64,000 bases of DNA from Paracoccaceae bacterium (GTDB lineage Bacteria > Pseudomonadota > Alphaproteobacteria > Rhodobacterales > Rhodobacteraceae): assembly GCA_024742705.1 (NCBI GenBank), contig JANSXZ010000009.1, positions 62,001-126,000 of the forward strand, written 5' to 3'. The first letter of the stretch is position 1. Each line of letters begins with the position of its first letter. Of the stretch, positions 61,663 through 64,000 are shown in pieces. A model generated the notes under the pieces. The model was not told where the DNA came from and made no database searches. It worked only from the letters and a program-made list of their open reading frames with translations. A program made the position numbers and the translations under genes.

Positions 61663-62595
61663 CTATCCCAGCAGCGTCAGCCAGCCCCAGACCGTCAGAA
61701 CCGACAGCCCCGTGGCGATCAGAACGCTGGAGGCCGCAACCCGCTTCGCGCGACCGTACATATTGGCGAAGATATAGGCGTTGAACCCTGGCGCCATCGC
61801 CGCCGTCAGAACCCCCGAGCGGAACAGATCCTGCGGCAATTGCGTGGCGCGGCCCAGCATCCACACCAGCGAGGGTTGCACCAGCAGCATCATCGCGCAG
61901 ACGAAGGCGATGATCCGCAGATCGCCTTCGGGCCGGTACTGTACCAGAACACCGCCCAGCGCGAACAGCGCGCCGGGCAGGGCGGCCCGGATGATCAGCG
62001 CCAGGCCGTCGTCGATGGCCGCCGGCAGCGTAACGCCGGTGACGTTGACGAGGTATCCCAGCACGATCCCCAGGATCAGGACGTTGCTGAACATCGCCTT
62101 CAACACCGACGTTGCCAGCGCCACGCCACCCTGTCCGCGCCCGCGCACTGCCTCCATCGTGATTATGCCCAGCCCGTAGGCAAAGGGCGAATGCACCGCC
62201 ACGATGGCATAATTGCCCACCAGAGCTTCTGGGCCGTAGGCGCGTTCGGTGATCGGCAGGCCCAGCAGTACCGAATTGGCGAACAGGCAGCAGAATCCGA
62301 TCACCACGGCGTCTTCGGGATCGCGCCCGAACAGGTAGCGCGCGCAGATCGCCCCGGCGCCAAAGCAAAATCCGGCGCTGGCATAGAAGCTGAACAGCAG
62401 CGCGGGATCGAAACTGGCCGACAGGTCGATGTGGGCCATCGCATCGAACAGCAGGCAGGGGATAGCGAACCCCTGCGTGAATTTCATGATGCCTTCGATA
62501 TGGGTCTGGTTGAAGTACCCCGCCTGCGTGGTTGCATAGCCGGCGCCTATGACCAGGAAAACCGGCAGGATCACATCCAGAAGCGTCTGGATCAT
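61663..62595 (-). CDS. AEC family transporter (auxin efflux carrier-like)
   Basis: 310 aa with about ten hydrophobic segments in two inverted halves. MIQTLLDVILPVFLVIGAGY at the N-terminus and the conserved Asn and Pro in the helices fit the AEC/BART superfamily. Substrates in bacteria are organic acids or amino acids and are not predictable. Together with the MBL and TatD genes downstream it reads in the same direction. Confidence 0.87.
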   Translation of the reverse strand: MIQTLLDVILPVFLVIGAGYATTQAGYFNQTHIEGIMKFTQGFAIPCLLFDAMAHIDLSASFDPALLFSFYASAGFCFGAGAICARYLFGRDPEDAVVIGFCCLFANSVLLGLPITERAYGPEALVGNYAIVAVHSPFAYGLGIITMEAVRGRGQGGVALATSVLKAMFSNVLILGIVLGYLVNVTGVTLPAAIDDGLALIIRAALPGALFALGGVLVQYRPEGDLRIIAFVCAMMLLVQPSLVWMLGRATQLPQDLFRSGVLTAAMAPGFNAYIFANMYGRAKRVAASSVLIATGLSVLTVWGWLTLLG

Positions 62596-62611
62596 TGGCG
62601 CGCCGCCCGGC

Positions 62612-63409
62612 TCAAACCGTGTAGCTCAGGGTCATGCCGTCATAGGCCGGTGCGATGTGGTCGGGGGTTTCGGACGCCACCGTCTCATAATCCAGATCGA
62701 TATGCATGTTCGTGAGGATCGCGCGGCGCGGCGCGGCGCGGGCGATCCATTCCAGTGTCATGTCCAGATGTGCGTGTGTCGGATGCGGCGTGCGCCGCAG
62801 CGCATCGACGATCCAGCAATCCAGCCCCTGCAGTTTGGCCCAGGCCGCGTCCGGGATGCCCACGGCGTCGGGCACATAGGCCAGATCGCCGATGCGGAAG
62901 CCCAACGCCTCGATACTGCCGTGATCCACCTCGAAGGGATCGAAGCGGATCGGCCCGCCGGGGCCATCCACTTCGAACGGCCCCTTGATGGTGCGCATGT
63001 TCAGGATCGGCGGATAGGGCGATCCCTCGGGCTGAACGAAGGCATAGCCAAACCGCGCGAACAACGCGTTCTGCGTGTCGCCGTCGGCCCAGACCGGCAG
63101 GCGCGCGCGCATGTTGAAGACGATCATCCGCAGGTCGTCGATACCGTGCACATGGTCGGCGTGGCTGTGGGTGTACACCACCCCGTCCAGCCGCCCCGTT
63201 CCGGTGCCCAGCAACTGGTCGCGCAGGTCCGGCGAGGTGTCGATCAGAACTGACGTGGTGCCGCCCTCGTCGCTGCGTTCCACCAGAAGCGAACAGCGCC
63301 GCCGGGTGTTTCGCGGGTTGTCGGGGTCGCAGTCGCCCCAATGCCCGCCAAGGCGTGGCACCCCGCCCGATGATCCGCACCCCAGTATGGTGAAAGTCAG
63401 ACGCGCCAT
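62612..63409 (-). CDS. MBL fold metallo-hydrolase (PhnP-like)
   Basis: 265 aa. Metal motif THSHADHVHGIDD, N-terminal LGCGSSGGVPRLG and the later histidines (TNMHIDLDY) match the PhnP/YjjT group of phosphodiesterases. Expected: metal-dependent hydrolysis of a cyclic or linear phosphodiester. The ATG shares a base with the TatD stop (TGATG), so the two are coupled. Confidence 0.9.
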   Translation of the reverse strand: MARLTFTILGCGSSGGVPRLGGHWGDCDPDNPRNTRRRCSLLVERSDEGGTTSVLIDTSPDLRDQLLGTGTGRLDGVVYTHSHADHVHGIDDLRMIVFNMRARLPVWADGDTQNALFARFGYAFVQPEGSPYPPILNMRTIKGPFEVDGPGGPIRFDPFEVDHGSIEALGFRIGDLAYVPDAVGIPDAAWAKLQGLDCWIVDALRRTPHPTHAHLDMTLEWIARAAPRRAILTNMHIDLDYETVASETPDHIAPAYDGMTLSYTV

Positions 63410-64000
63410 CAGTTGCCCGCCCCGTATGCGGCGGCCTTCGAAAACAGCCGGTCGAAGTTGGCCTGCGTCGCGGCGGCAAACTCGGGATAGTCGATGCCAA
63501 ACACCTCGGCGCCGCGTGCGGCGGTATGTGCGGTATAGGCAGGTTCGTTGCGTTTGCCGCGAAAGGGCGGCGGCGCCAGGTAGGGCGCATCGGTCTCGAC
63601 AAGGATCCGGTCCAGCGGTGCGGCGGCAAAGATGTCGCGCAATGCCTGGCTTTTGGGGAAGGCGGCAATGCCCGACATCGACAGGTAGAACCCCAGGTCC
63701 AGCGCCTTCCGCGCCAATTCGGGCGAGGACGAAAAACAGTGCATCACACAGTCAAACGCGCCATTGGCATGTTCTTCGGCCAGGATCCGGGCCATGTCGT
63801 CATCGGCGTCGCGGGCGTGGATGATCAGCGGCAGGCCGGTTTCGCGGGCGGCATCGATATGCACGCGCAGCGCGGCCTGCTGCGCCGTCGCGCTTTCGGC
63901 TGTATAGTGATAATCGAGCCCGGTTTCGCCGATGCCGACGAACTTCGGATGCTGCGCCAGCGCGATCAGGTCGTCGGCCGAGACAGCAGGTTCGGCGGCC
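63409..64000 (-). CDS. TatD family metal-dependent hydrolase, 5' end cut by window
   Basis: About 197 C-terminal residues are visible. KFVGIGETGLDYHYT, IIHARDADDDMARIL, CVMHCFSSSPE and ILVETDAPYLAPPP are TatD signatures, and the reading frame runs open to the window edge. TatD-type enzymes act as DNases or peptide/nucleotide hydrolases using two metals. The start lies outside the window. Confidence 0.95.
   Translation of the reverse strand, partial: AAEPAVSADDLIALAQHPKFVGIGETGLDYHYTAESATAQQAALRVHIDAARETGLPLIIHARDADDDMARILAEEHANGAFDCVMHCFSSSPELARKALDLGFYLSMSGIAAFPKSQALRDIFAAAPLDRILVETDAPYLAPPPFRGKRNEPAYTAHTAARGAEVFGIDYPEFAAATQANFDRLFSKAAAYGAGN

Noticed and set aside
1-64000. CRISPR arrays, tRNA/rRNA genes, transposases or prophage genes
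   Set aside because: None was seen: no regular short repeats with spacers, no tRNA cloverleaf, and no transposase or integrase-like proteins.

Overview
The window reads as chromosomal DNA of a high-GC alphaproteobacterium, most likely Rhodobacterales (Roseobacter/Rhodobacter group). Supporting signs are the gene families (CarD, a 7Fe FdxA, a Suv3-like helicase, paaABCDE beside a LIV-type transporter, a ligase/exonuclease pair), many ATGA/TGATG stop-start overlaps, and a GCCTCCGGCGGGGATATTTA-type intergenic repeat that I associate with this order. Genes are tightly packed. There is no gene-free stretch above 300 bp, and I see no rRNA, tRNA, CRISPR array, transposase or phage gene.

Region by region. 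1-4.7 kb: a five-gene + strand operon (FAD oxidoreductase, DUF1365, GPH-type MFS carrier, DUF3833, SDR) with four ATGA overlaps, resembling lipid-modification operons but with no CFA synthase in view. 4.7-9.6 kb: saccharopine dehydrogenase (with a coupled leader ORF), a histidine phosphatase, and a stand-alone formate dehydrogenase alpha subunit. 9.6-13.8 kb: a minus-strand operon of a Baeyer-Villiger-type monooxygenase, a hybrid PAS histidine kinase and an OmpR-type regulator. 14-22.6 kb: divergently, an acyl-CoA synthetase, a complete LIV-type ABC importer (livGHMKF order) and a phenylacetate-CoA-ligase-family enzyme, which looks like a carboxylate uptake-and-activation unit. 22.7-25.8 kb: an orphan FbpB-type permease, a free methionine-R-sulfoxide reductase and a YeeZ-like NAD-dependent epimerase. 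25.9-30.2 kb: paaABCDE plus a methyltransferase. 30.2-36.5 kb: an acyl-CoA catabolic set (enoyl-CoA hydratase, NDP-forming acyl-CoA synthetase, acyl-CoA dehydrogenase, class II aldolase) with a divergent LysR regulator, then a VOC protein. 36.6-42.5 kb: PepF peptidase, ATP-dependent DNA ligase with its exonuclease, an alpha/beta hydrolase and an SCP2 protein. 42.5-47.8 kb: TPR protein, Suv3-like helicase, S4 RNA-binding protein, FdxA, a candidate small RNA and CarD. 47.8-51.6 kb: cobS and cobT (divergent) and a CPA2 antiporter. 51.6-53.3 kb: an Lrp regulator divergent from HPPD. 53.3-64 kb: a large GspL/PilP-like membrane protein, a SIMPL protein, MetY, a glycosyltransferase, a small exported protein, an acyl-CoA synthetase, an AEC transporter, an MBL hydrolase and a TatD protein cut by the window end.

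The main theme is breakdown of carboxylic and aromatic acids. A sensor system and a transporter flanked by two CoA ligases sit a few kilobases from the phenylacetyl-CoA epoxidase genes and a separate acyl-CoA oxidation set, and HPPD adds tyrosine catabolism. I found no clearly new multi-gene system. The least explained items are the GspL/PilP-like fusion protein, the candidate small RNA before carD, the triple 22-bp repeat before pepF, the saccharopine dehydrogenase leader ORF and the palindromic paaA promoter.
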